The notes beneath the pieces are model-generated. The model saw only the letters and a program-made list of their open reading frames with translations. It searched no databases and had not been told where the DNA came from. Below are positions 25,087-33,291 of a DNA stretch of 64,000 nucleotides, in pieces. Each line of letters opens with the position of its first letter. The first letter of the stretch is position 1. This DNA comes from AC-32 sp963772975 (GTDB taxonomy: Bacteria; Actinomycetota; Thermoleophilia; Gaiellales; Gaiellaceae): contig CAVYZH010000010.1 in NCBI GenBank assembly GCA_963772975.1, positions 868,001-932,000 on the forward strand. The letters are read 5' to 3'. Made by a program: the position numbers and the translations under genes.

Positions 25087-25940
25087 GCCTGCTCCGCCTC
25101 CCGGAGCCCTTCGACTTCGAGCTCTCGACCGAACGCTTCCGCGCCTTCGGGCCGGACCTGGCGAACCTCTGGGTCGACGGCGGGCTGCACCGCGTGGTCG
25201 GCGCGGGCGAGCTGCGGATCGAGGCGGCGCCCGGCGGGGTGGACGTCGAGCCGCTCAACCGGGAGACGCGCCGGGTCGCGCTCACGCTGCTGGGGGCGCC
25301 GTTCGACCTCGAGGGGTTCTACGCCTGGGCGCAGGACGATCCCGTCTTGCGTCGGCTGACCGAGCAGCTCGCAGGCTTCCGGCCGCCGCTCGCCCCGGAC
25401 CCGTTCGAGACGCTCGTCACCTCGATCACCGCCCAGCAGGTCTCGCTCCACGCCGCGTTCGCGATCCGCAACCGGCTGATCGAGCGCTTCGGGCGGCGGG
25501 TCGGCCAGGCGTACGCGTTCCCGACGGCTGAACAGCTGCGCGAGGCCACCCACGACGACCTCAGGGCACTCGGTTTCTCGAACCGCAAGGCCGAGTACGT
25601 GCTGGGCCTTGCGCAGGAGCCGGTCGACCTGCACGAGCTCGCCTCGCTGCCGGACGACGAGGTCAAGCGGCGGCTCGTCTCGATCCGCGGGCTCGGCGAG
25701 TGGACGGCCGAGTGGTTCCTCGCCAGGCAGCTCGCGCGCCCGCGCGCGTGGCCGGTCGGCGACATTGCACTTGAGAAGGCGGTGCGCGCGTTCTATCCGG
25801 ACGTGACCGATCTCGAGGCGGCCCGTGAGCGCTTCGAGCCGTTCCAGAACCTCTCCGCTCACTACCTGCTCGTCGGGCAACGGCGTTCGCTTGCGACGCC
25901 GTCGTCAGGGCGCGCGGGCTTTGCCCGCGGGCCCGTCTGA
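25083..25940 (+). CDS. alkA: DNA-3-methyladenine glycosylase II (AlkA-type, HhH-GPD)
   Basis: A 285-residue base-excision repair glycosylase. N-terminal beta domain (FDFELSTERFRAFGP), then the helix-hairpin-helix core: SITAQQVSLHAAFAIRNRL, the HhH VSIRGLGEWTAEWFLARQ and the catalytic Asp227 in WPVGDIALEKA. It releases 3-methyladenine and other alkylated bases. The last ~17 residues (SLATPSSGRAGFARGPV) are encoded by a dispersed repeat element and the stop codon lies within it, so the original C-terminus was probably shorter. GTG start overlaps the HAD gene's stop. Confidence 0.88.
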   Translation: MSLLRLPEPFDFELSTERFRAFGPDLANLWVDGGLHRVVGAGELRIEAAPGGVDVEPLNRETRRVALTLLGAPFDLEGFYAWAQDDPVLRRLTEQLAGFRPPLAPDPFETLVTSITAQQVSLHAAFAIRNRLIERFGRRVGQAYAFPTAEQLREATHDDLRALGFSNRKAEYVLGLAQEPVDLHELASLPDDEVKRRLVSIRGLGEWTAEWFLARQLARPRAWPVGDIALEKAVRAFYPDVTDLEAARERFEPFQNLSAHYLLVGQRRSLATPSSGRAGFARGPV

Positions 25941-25953
25941 AATGACCGGTCGA
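25881..25953. repeat. Dispersed two-hairpin repeat, copy 2
   Basis: First hairpin: CGGCGT/ACGCCG (25881-25886 with 25896-25901) around a CTTG-containing centre. Second hairpin: GCGGGC-TTT-GCCCGC (25914-25928) with outer GGGC/GCCC. It is followed by CGTCTGAAATGACCGGTCGA (25934-25953). The tail is nearly identical to that of copy 3 at 47995, while the stems differ by compensating changes. The element overlaps the alkA 3' end. Confidence 0.65.
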
Positions 25954-25997
25954 TGCGACGGGAGTTCACGATTGCGAACTAGGGTGACGGCCGCCGC

Positions 25998-26936
25998 ATG
26001 AACGTTCGCGAAGCAACCGCCGCCGACGAGCCGACTCTGCTCGAGTTCACGGGCGCGATCTTCGACGAGAACTGGGACCGGCCGTGGCGCCCGCCGGAGG
26101 TCACGCCGGCGATGTTCGAGGGCAAGCTCGTGCTGCTGGCGGAGGAGGAGGACGAGCCGGCCGGCTACGCGTTCGGCGAGCTCGACCCCCAGGGCTACGC
26201 GCACGTGAACATCGTCTACGTCGTCCCCGAGCGCCGGCGGCAGGGCGTGGCCAAGGCGCTGCTGGCCGCGTTCGGCGAGCGCGCCCGCGAGCAGGGGATC
26301 GAGCACCTGACGCTCGATGTCGCCACTCGCAACGAGGCGGGCCGGCAGGCCTGGCGGCGGCTCGGTTTCACCGAGTGGGCACAGCGACTGACCGTGCCGA
26401 TCGAGCGGATCGAGCACCACGACGAGCACGGTGAGTCGTACGCCTCGCTGCACGTCCAGAGCGACGACCTCGACAACGTCCAGGCCCAGGTCGACAAGTA
26501 CCTGCCGCGGCTCGGCGGCTCGGACGGCCGCGTCGTAGGGCCGCGCAACGGCTGGGTCGCGGTCTATGCCGAGCTGATCGATCGCAACCGCAGGGCGCGC
26601 GAGCGGCTCGCTTCGGAGCTCTCGAACGCGACCGCCGCCGTGGTCTGCGCGATCAGCGTCGACGACGGCGTGGTCGTCCGCTACGTGCTCTACGAGCGCG
26701 GCAGCGTGGTCGACGAGTACCAGTCGCTGCCCGAGCACTTCGGGGCGCTCCCGCCCGGCGACGTGGTTGCCCTCGGCGCGAACCCGACGGTCGTCTCGCG
26801 GCTCACGGGCGCCGAGCCTGCGCAGGTGCGGGCCGTTGCGCGCACGGCCTCCTCGCCGGACGAGCTGCCGCCGGCGGACGAGCTCCTGCAGCAGCTCGCC
26901 GGGGTGCTCGGCCTCGAGGGCGCCGGGCGCGGGTAG
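25998..26936 (+). CDS. GNAT acetyltransferase fused to a C-terminal domain of unknown function
   Basis: A 312-residue protein. Residues 1-~140 are a GNAT domain: MNVREATAADEPTLLEF, then acetyl-CoA-binding motif A IVYVVPERRRQGVAKALL and ATRNEAGRQAWRRLGF. Residues ~150-312 form a second, unrecognised alpha/beta domain containing LGGSDGRVVGPRNGWVAVY and VVCAISVDDGVVVRYVLYER. No catalytic motif is seen there. The acetylated substrate is unknown. ATG at 25998 is the only start consistent with the GNAT N-terminus. Translation of the next gene starts ten bases after its stop. Confidence 0.8.
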   Translation: MNVREATAADEPTLLEFTGAIFDENWDRPWRPPEVTPAMFEGKLVLLAEEEDEPAGYAFGELDPQGYAHVNIVYVVPERRRQGVAKALLAAFGERAREQGIEHLTLDVATRNEAGRQAWRRLGFTEWAQRLTVPIERIEHHDEHGESYASLHVQSDDLDNVQAQVDKYLPRLGGSDGRVVGPRNGWVAVYAELIDRNRRARERLASELSNATAAVVCAISVDDGVVVRYVLYERGSVVDEYQSLPEHFGALPPGDVVALGANPTVVSRLTGAEPAQVRAVARTASSPDELPPADELLQQLAGVLGLEGAGRG

Positions 26937-26945
26937 ATTCACACC

Positions 26946-27515
26946 GTGCCGACGCTCTACACCGCCGACCGCTGCCCGTACGCAGCCCGCGCGCGGATCG
27001 TGCTCGCCGAGAAGGTGATCGCCTACGAGGCGGTCGAGATCGACCTCGGCGACCGGCCGGCCTGGATGTACGAGAAGAACGCGACCGGCCGCGTGCCGGT
27101 CTACGAGGAGGACGAGGGGCTCGTGCTGCCGGAATCCGAGGTGATCATGGAGTACCTCGAGGAGCGCTATCCGGAGCCGGCGCTGTGGCCGGCCGACCCG
27201 GCCGAGCGGGCGCTCGGGCGGCTGTGGCTGCAGCGCTTCGACGACCGGCTCGGCGATGCCTACTACGCGGCGCGGCGCGGCGACGGCCGCGAGCAGCTCG
27301 AGGCGCGGCTCGCCGAGCTGGAGAGCGCGCTGGAGGCGCGGCCGTACCTGAGCGGGCGCGAGTTCGGCCTTGCCGACATCGGCTACCTACCCTGGATCCT
27401 GCGCGGGCTCGAGCGCTTCGGCCTCGAGCTCGGACCGGCGACGGCTGGCTGGCTCGAGCGCTGCTCCGAGCGTCCCGGAGTCGCCGCTGAGCGATCGGTG
27501 GTCGCCGGCCTGTGA
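26946..27515 (+). CDS. Glutathione S-transferase-like protein
   Basis: A 189-residue GST-fold protein. The thioredoxin-like N-terminal half has LYTADRCPYAARARIVLAEK with a CPYA motif, cis-Pro RVPVYEEDEG and LPESEVIMEYLEERYPEP; the helical C-terminal half ends FGLADIGYLPWIL. The family includes stringent starvation protein, maleylacetoacetate isomerase and dehalogenating GSTs. Because the genome has hpd and hmgA, a maleylacetoacetate isomerase role is possible, but nothing in the sequence proves it, and many actinobacteria lack glutathione. GTG start; stop overlaps the next GTG (GTGA). Confidence 0.75.
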   Translation: MPTLYTADRCPYAARARIVLAEKVIAYEAVEIDLGDRPAWMYEKNATGRVPVYEEDEGLVLPESEVIMEYLEERYPEPALWPADPAERALGRLWLQRFDDRLGDAYYAARRGDGREQLEARLAELESALEARPYLSGREFGLADIGYLPWILRGLERFGLELGPATAGWLERCSERPGVAAERSVVAGL

Positions 27516-28198
27516 GGGTCGTCCTGCTCCACGCGTTTCCGCTGGATGAGCGGATGTGGGACCCACAGCTCGAGGCACTGCGCGACTACGAGGTCGTCAC
27601 GCCGCGGCTGTACGGGCGCGGGCGGACGATCGACGACTACGCGGCCTCGGTGCTCGCCGAGGCAGAGGGGGAGCTCGTGCTCGTCGGCGCCTCCCTCGGC
27701 GGGTACACGGCAATGGCAATGACGCAGCAAGAGCCGGCGCGCGTCCGGGCGCTCGGCCTCGTCGGGGCTCGCGCCGACGCCGACTCGCCCGAACGTCACG
27801 CGGGCCGGGCCGAGACGAAGGCGCTGATCGAGAGCGGCGGCGCCGAGGCTCTCTGGGAGAGCATGCGGCCGAAGCTGCTGCTGGAGGACGCGAGCGACGA
27901 TGTGGTCAAGCGGGTCCGGGAGCAGGCGCTCGACCGCTCGAGGGAGGAGCTGGTGGAGGCGCTGGAGGTGATCCGCGACCGCGCCGACCGCTCCGACACG
28001 CTGGCGGGCTTCGCGGGCCAGGTGCTCGTCGCGGTCGGCGAGGGCGACCCCTTCTTTCCGCCAGAGGAGGCGCAACAGCTCGCGCACGCGGCGCCGCGCG
28101 GGCGCTTCAGGGCGTTTGCCGCCGCACGCCATTTGCCGAACCTCGAGCAGCCCGACGAGTTCAACGCCGCGCTGACGGGCTTCCTCGCCGATGTCTGA
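27512..28198 (+). CDS. Alpha/beta hydrolase
   Basis: A 228-residue alpha/beta-hydrolase fold protein. The oxyanion region LLHAFPLDERMWDPQLEAL, nucleophile elbow LVGASLGGYTAMAM (Ser), acid region VAVGEGDPFFPPEEAQQL and catalytic His in ARHLPNLEQPDEF are in the expected order. Substrate unknown; esterase or carboxylester hydrolase type. It is co-translated with the GST-like gene (GTGA) and overlaps the start of the rhodanese gene by eight bases, so GST, hydrolase and rhodanese form an operon. Confidence 0.8.
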   Translation: MRVVLLHAFPLDERMWDPQLEALRDYEVVTPRLYGRGRTIDDYAASVLAEAEGELVLVGASLGGYTAMAMTQQEPARVRALGLVGARADADSPERHAGRAETKALIESGGAEALWESMRPKLLLEDASDDVVKRVREQALDRSREELVEALEVIRDRADRSDTLAGFAGQVLVAVGEGDPFFPPEEAQQLAHAAPRGRFRAFAAARHLPNLEQPDEFNAALTGFLADV

Positions 28199-28980
28199 GC
28201 TGCCGCCGCTCGTCGACGCGGCCTGGGTGCAGGAGCGCCTGGGCGAGGACGGCCTCGTGCTCGGCGACGTGCGCGGGCCGAACGCGCACCAGCGCGGGCA
28301 CCTGCCCGGCTCGATCCCGCTCGTGCTCGGCTCGCCGCCGCCGCTGGCGACGCGCGAGACCGTGCAGGAGTTCGCGGTCGAGGTCCAGCGGCGGCTCGGC
28401 CGCCACGGCGTCACCGGGCAGGAGCGGCTTGTGCTCTACGACCGTGGCGACTGCGTCGGCGCAGCCGCCTCGCAGCAGGCCGCGCTCGTGGCCGGCCATC
28501 CGCAGGTCGCGGTGCTCGCGGGCGGGATCGCGGCGTGGCCGGGCGAGCTGGAGCAGGGCGCGGTCGAGCTGCAGAAGACGAAGACTCAGCTCGAGCCGCA
28601 GCCTCGAGGCCGTGCCGACCTGGGAGGAACTGCACGAGCGGCTCGACGATCCCGAGCTGACGATCCTCGACGTTCGCAGCGAGGACGAGTTCCGCGGCCG
28701 TGGCGGCTATCCGTGCGACCCGCGCCAGGGCCACATCCCCGGCGCGAAGCACCTCGAGGTCGAGCGCCTCTTCGCCGAGCCGGGCCGGCCGCACGAGCCG
28801 TGGGGGATCCGCGAGCTCACCGGCCTGCCGGAGGGCGCGGCGATCGTCGCGTACTGCCACTCGGGCTCGCGCTCGGCCCTCGCCGCGCTCGCCCTCAGGG
28901 CCGCCGGCTACGACGCGCGCAACTATCCGGGCTCCTGGCACGAGTGGTCGCGCCACGACGACCTGCCGGCAGAGCGCTGA
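28191..28980 (+). pseudogene. Thiosulfate/3-mercaptopyruvate sulfurtransferase (two rhodanese domains), +1 frameshift
   Basis: Domain 1 (ATG 28191) contains LVLGDVRGPNAHQRGHLPGS and RLVLYDRGDCVGAAAS. Domain 2, in another frame, contains LTILDVRSEDEFRGRGGYP, GHIPGAKHLEVERLF and the active-site loop IVAYCHSGSRSALAALAL with catalytic Cys. Removing one C of the CC at 28602-28603 joins the frames as LEPQLEAVPTWEELHERL, giving a ~262-residue two-domain sulfurtransferase, the usual size. Such enzymes transfer sulfane sulfur to cyanide or thiols. The catalytic loop is intact, so a sequence error is as likely as real loss. Confidence 0.78.
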
Positions 28981-29008
28981 GCGGGGCCTCCGGAAGAAGG
29001 CCCCGCTC
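28979..29008. terminator. Bidirectional hairpin terminator between convergent genes
   Basis: GAGCGGGGCC and GGCCCCGCTC form a perfect 10-bp stem around TCCGGAAGAA. It lies between the plus-strand rhodanese gene and the minus-strand secreted protein, ending both transcripts. Confidence 0.75.
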
Positions 29009-29019
29009 GAGCAAGCGGA

Positions 29020-30103
29020 CTAGTGCTTCTTCTTCGGCTTCGGCTTGAGGACCTTGACCTGGTTGCTCGTCACCGCGGCGATGCGCTCGTGGTGACAGGG
29101 AACCGGGAGGCCTGAAGGCGACGGTCCGGTGCAGGGCGTCGTGTAGTTCTCGAACCTGGTCTGGAAGAAGGTCGCGAACTTCACGCTCGGCCTGGCCATC
29201 GTGTACTTGCCGCTGGCAGGGCAGCTTGGCGCTGGAGGCGAAGCGCTTGCCGGTCCCGCCGGAGACGGCGTTCGGCGCCGGGCCCGGCTTCTTGCCGGCA
29301 TAGAGGTCGAGCTTGACCTTGCTCGGGTCGACGCCGGCGATCTTCAGCTGGCCGGTCAGCTTGAAGCCCCGCTTCGCCGCGACGCGCTTGAGCGTCAGCG
29401 ACGAGGGCAGGCCCACGAGCGTGCGAGCCTCGAGCGTGCCGGCGGGGTTCGGCGTGGCCGCGCCGGGCGTGTACGGCGTGAAGATGCCGGACCACTCGTA
29501 GTTGCCGTTCGTGCCGGCGTTGGTGAACACGTTCTTGATCGTGAAGTCGGCCGCGAACAGCTGCGCACCAAACTTCGCGCCGCCGGATCCTTCCGGGACA
29601 TCCGGCGAGGGCAGACAGACCTGCTGGAGGACGAGCGGGCCGACCTGGTCAACCAACACCGGGATCGCGACCGTCTGCCCTTGCAGGCTCGTGTTAAGAA
29701 CCCAGATCGTGGTGTGCGAACTCCTGGTCTTGTCGCACTGGGCTGCCGCCATCTGGATCGTCGGATCGAGTGGGTTCGCCACGACCACGTCGCCGGCGAG
29801 CGTCAGCAGCGCGCCGCCGAGCGCCTTCGCCTTCACCCGGGCGACAACCTTGCCGATCTTCGTGCCGGGCGCTGCTGTCAGGTTGGCGCTGTAGCCGACC
29901 GGCGAGAAGATCGTCAGCTTGGCGGTCGGGTCGGCGTTCGGGTCGATCGCGATGAACACGTCGGCCGTAGTGGCGCCGCCGAGCTTGTAGCTCGACTGCT
30001 CCATGATCAGCTCCGGGTCGTACGCGGAGAACGCGGGCGCCGCGACGGCGAGCCCGAGGAAGCAGGCACCGAGGAGCAGTGCCAGGCGGATTGACTTCTT
30101 CAT
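29020..30103 (-). pseudogene. Secreted protein of unknown function, +1 frameshift near the C-terminus
   Basis: Starting at ATG 30103 (upstream GAAGGGG as ribosome site) with signal peptide KKSIRLALLLGACFLGLAV, cleavage near AFSA. The mature part is beta-rich with paired segments such as ADVFIAIDPNADPTAKLTIF and LVGLPSSLTLKRVAAKRGFK. A surplus base in the GG at 29215-29216 breaks the frame; removing it joins SSAKLPC to SGKYTMARPSVKFATFFQTR and continues to a normal C-terminus with CTGPSPSG and a basic tail KVLKPKPKKKH. Corrected length ~360 residues. I do not recognise a family. Confidence 0.6.
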
Positions 30104-30179
30104 GTAGCCCCTTCTTTCATGTTGTCCCCTGGGTGACGTGGAGTGAGACGTCGCGCGCACCCGGATAGTTAACACCGTG

Positions 30180-31373
30180 TTACCGAGCCTTGACCAGCGG
30201 GCCGAACAGCACCCACAGGTTCTTTCGGTATCCGACCATGCGAGCCTTAGTGATCGGGAAATAGTTCGACGGGCTCGTCTTCACGCCCACGCCCGGAAGC
30301 AGAAACGGGTTGTTGTGCTCGTCCATGTGCGTCATCGCACGGCGTAGGCCGTCCCTGGTCGGGTTGCGGCCGGCATGCTTGAGCGCATCCACCAGCGAGA
30401 ACGCGACCGTCATCCCGTACCAGTTGTAGACGTCCGAGACTCGCCCGCTCGGGAAATAGCGCTTCATGATCGACTTGTAGAGCGCGACCGCCTTGTCCTT
30501 GCGCCAGGCCGGCGAGGTCGGGTCCTTGACGAAGGCGACGCTGAGCGCGTTGTCCGTCTCCTTGCCGTTGGTGCCCTGGCGCGCGACGGCCATGATCGAA
30601 GGCTCGATCGAGACCGCGCTGACGAAGAACTGCGGCCGCCATTTGAGCTTGTAGGCATAGACGAACGACTGAATCGTCTGGTACGGCAGCGCGAAGAGCA
30701 TGAAGGTGTCGGCCTTCGAGCGGCGCAGCCTGGCGATCTGCGAGTTGACGTCGGTGTCGGTCACCTCGTAGCTCTGCTTGGCCACGATCCGCGAGGCCCG
30801 CTTGCCGAGCCCGCGCTGCAGCCCGCGCAGCAGGTCCTTGCCGTAGTCGCTGTTCTCGTAGAGCACCGCGATCCGCGCCTTCGGCCGGTGCTGGACGACG
30901 TAGCGGCCGTAGATCGCGCCCTCGCCCTCGAAGCTCGGCAGATACCCCATCGTCCAGGGGTAGCTCTTGTGGCCGCGGGCGACCACGCTCGCGCCCGTGC
31001 CGCCGAAGATCTGCGGCACCTTGAGCGCGTTCAGGTAAGCGCGGATGGCGACGTTGTGCTCGGTGCCGACGGTGTTGAAGATCGCGAAGACCTTGTCCTG
31101 CTGGACGAGCTCACGGGTCGCTTCGATCGTCCGCGACGGGTCGTAGCCGTCGTCGCGCCAGAGGTAGCGGATCTTGCGCCCGAAGACGCCGCCGTGGGCG
31201 TTGACGTACTTGAAGTAGGCGTTCGCGCCCGGGCCGACGGTGCCGAAGGCCGAGGCCGAGCCGCTCAGTGGGACGGTGCCGCCGATCAGGATCTCGGTCG
31301 GGGTCACCCCGGGTGTGCTGGACGGCAGCGCGAGCGCCCCCGTGGCAAGCAGGCCGAGGGCGGCGATCTTCAC
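30180..31373 (-). CDS. ABC transporter substrate-binding protein (branched-chain amino acid/amide type)
   Basis: A 397-residue periplasmic-binding-protein type I domain (Leu/Ile/Val or urea/amide binding). Signal peptide at residues 1-20 (KIAALGLLATGALALP). Body: TEILIGGTVPLSGSASAFG, NAHGGVFGRKIRYLWRDDGY and ENSDYGKDLLRGLQRGLGKR are the classic family segments. No permease or ATPase genes are adjacent, so the partner transporter is elsewhere or the protein has a sensory role. The GTG start overlaps the stop of the upstream hydrolase (GTGA), so the two are co-translated. Confidence 0.85.
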   Translation of the reverse strand: MKIAALGLLATGALALPSSTPGVTPTEILIGGTVPLSGSASAFGTVGPGANAYFKYVNAHGGVFGRKIRYLWRDDGYDPSRTIEATRELVQQDKVFAIFNTVGTEHNVAIRAYLNALKVPQIFGGTGASVVARGHKSYPWTMGYLPSFEGEGAIYGRYVVQHRPKARIAVLYENSDYGKDLLRGLQRGLGKRASRIVAKQSYEVTDTDVNSQIARLRRSKADTFMLFALPYQTIQSFVYAYKLKWRPQFFVSAVSIEPSIMAVARQGTNGKETDNALSVAFVKDPTSPAWRKDKAVALYKSIMKRYFPSGRVSDVYNWYGMTVAFSLVDALKHAGRNPTRDGLRRAMTHMDEHNNPFLLPGVGVKTSPSNYFPITKARMVGYRKNLWVLFGPLVKAR

Positions 31374-32773
31374 CGCGAGACCGGGGTGCGCAGGATCGGC
31401 AGCGTCAGCTTGGCGGAGCCGAGAGCGATACGGGAGGTTCTCGGCATCGGCAGGTTCAGGTAGAGCAGGTTGCCCGGGTTCTGCGCGACCGAGCTCGAGG
31501 CCAGCGTCAGGGTCAGGCGCGCGCCGCGCGGGATCAGCGTCGCCGTGTCGAGCAGGCGGATCGCCAGCTTGCGCGTGCCTTTGAGGCCGGCCGTGTTGAT
31601 GCCGCCCTCGCTGACGACGGTCACCGAGCCCTTGCGCGGCTCGGCGGTCAGCACGGCGACGAGGCGCGACCAGCCGCCGGTCAGGCGCGCGGTCAGCTGC
31701 ACGGTCGCGGAGCCGAAGGTCTCGGCGTTACCCGTGAAGCGGCCGCTCGTGCGCTGCGCGCGGCCGGCGCCGGCGAGGTGGTCGTTGCCGGGCAGGGCGA
31801 TCGTCAGCCGCCGGGTGGCAGGCAGCTTCGTGAAGCTCCGCAGCTTGCCTCGCCAGGGGCTCGGCGCCAGGCTGATCGGCGCGATCGTCGTCGACGTGCC
31901 GCCGAGGTAGCGGTCGAACCACGCGAGGCCGAGCTTCGTCATCTGCGCGAAATCCGGCCCGGGGAAGGTCGAGGGCGAGTGCCCGAAGTCGCCAATGTAG
32001 AGCCGCTTCGGCCCCTTCAGCTGCGCATAGCCGGCCTTCGCCTGGGCGATGTCGAAGGCGAAGTCGCGGCGGCCCTGGAACATGAAGACGGGCGTCTTCA
32101 CCGTCTTCAGCAGCTTCAGGCTGGAGCGCGCGTCGGTCCAGGCGCGCAACGCGGCGAGGTTGCGGCTCGCCAAGGCGTCGTCGCGGATCGCGAGCACGGA
32201 CGGATCGAGGCGATCGGTAGGTACCGAGCTCAGGAACTGGAAGATCGCGCCCGACTTGCTCAGGTTCTGTGGGGCGAGCGCGCTGAAGAGGTCGGTCCAC
32301 GTCTCGCAGGTCTCGACCGCCGCCCACGGCACGCCTTCGACGAGCGAGCGCAGCACGGCGCCGCCGCCGAGCGAGATGCCCCAGGCGCCGACGCGCGTCT
32401 TGTCGATCTCGGGCCTGGCGGCGAGCTGGTCGAAGACCGCGCGCGCGTCTGCCATCTCGCGCGGGCCGTCGATCGAGACGAGCCCGCCCGACTGGCCGTG
32501 GCCGCGGGCATCGAAGGCGAGCACCGCGAAGTCCTGGTCGAAGGCCTGGGCGATCGCCGCGAGGTCCTGCCGCTTCCCGCCGATCCCGTGGAAGAGCACG
32601 ATCGCCGGGTAGCCGGCCGGCGACGGGGCCGCGCTCGGCTCGTAGAGCGTGGCGGCGAGGTCGACCCCGTCGTCCATCCGCAGCGTCAGCTCCTGCTGGC
32701 TCGCGGACGCGCGCCCGGCCGCGCAGAGCGCGACGAGCGAGACGAAGACGGTGAGCGCGACCCTCCGAGCCAA
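31370..32773 (-). CDS. Secreted alpha/beta hydrolase with C-terminal beta domain (CocE/NonD or X-Pro peptidase type)
   Basis: About 467 residues from TTG 32773; the start is uncertain. It begins LARRVALTVFVSLVALCAAG, a signal peptide ending ASA. The hydrolase domain has VLFHGIGGKRQDLAAIAQAF, FDARGHGQSGG, nucleophile loop VGAWGISLGGGAVLRS and a His in YIGDFGHSPST. The C-terminal ~200 residues (RRLTIALPGNDHLAGAG, STVQL-like strands) match the beta-jelly-roll domain of CocE/NonD-type acyl hydrolases. It should act outside the cell on esters or peptides. It heads a two-gene operon with the binding protein. Confidence 0.78.
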   Translation of the reverse strand: MARRVALTVFVSLVALCAAGRASASQQELTLRMDDGVDLAATLYEPSAAPSPAGYPAIVLFHGIGGKRQDLAAIAQAFDQDFAVLAFDARGHGQSGGLVSIDGPREMADARAVFDQLAARPEIDKTRVGAWGISLGGGAVLRSLVEGVPWAAVETCETWTDLFSALAPQNLSKSGAIFQFLSSVPTDRLDPSVLAIRDDALASRNLAALRAWTDARSSLKLLKTVKTPVFMFQGRRDFAFDIAQAKAGYAQLKGPKRLYIGDFGHSPSTFPGPDFAQMTKLGLAWFDRYLGGTSTTIAPISLAPSPWRGKLRSFTKLPATRRLTIALPGNDHLAGAGRAQRTSGRFTGNAETFGSATVQLTARLTGGWSRLVAVLTAEPRKGSVTVVSEGGINTAGLKGTRKLAIRLLDTATLIPRGARLTLTLASSSVAQNPGNLLYLNLPMPRTSRIALGSAKLTLPILRTPVSR

Positions 32774-32864
32774 AGCGCACGACAGCGTACCCCTCGATCG
32801 AGCGCACTTGGCCGGAGCGCCGGGACGGGAGATACTGGCGCGGTTCCGACCAGGAAGAGGTGCC

Positions 32865-33272
32865 ATGAGCGAACCGCTGGACTTCGAATCGAGAGACACG
32901 CCTTTCCCCGTCGCCCTGGCGGGGATGATCGGCATCGCCAAGGCGTTCTTTGAGGGGTTCTACGGCGTGCTTGGGATCGCCATAGCGAGCTCGGTGGACG
33001 ACTCCTTCGGGGCGGGAGCCCTCGTCTTCGGCATCGCCTTCCTGATCGCCTCGATCCTGCTCCTGCGAGGAAGCCGGTTCGGGTACTACGTGACGGTCGC
33101 GCTCTCCGTGATCGGGCTGGTCGGCGCGGTCGTCTACATGTTCAGCTCGGGAGGGGCCGTCTTCGGCGGCGCGTTGCTGATCGCCCTTACGAACGCATTC
33201 GTCCTCTATCTCCTGCTCGGCAGGGACAGCTCGCGCGAGTTCTTCGGACTGGGCGCCCGCGCCAGGCGGTAA
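32865..33272 (+). CDS. Small four-helix membrane protein, unknown function
   Basis: A 135-residue integral membrane protein with four hydrophobic segments (around residues 20-42, 47-67, 73-95 and 98-120, for example LVFGIAFLIASILLLRG and GGALLIALTNAFVLYLLLG). The N-terminus is acidic and the C-terminus basic. No family recognised. ATG at 32865 has a good ribosome site (AGGAAGAGG, 32852-32860). It is divergent from the secreted hydrolase and 19 bases before murI. Confidence 0.65.
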   Translation: MSEPLDFESRDTPFPVALAGMIGIAKAFFEGFYGVLGIAIASSVDDSFGAGALVFGIAFLIASILLLRGSRFGYYVTVALSVIGLVGAVVYMFSSGGAVFGGALLIALTNAFVLYLLLGRDSSREFFGLGARARR

Positions 33273-33291
33273 GCCCTCCTAGAATCGGCGC

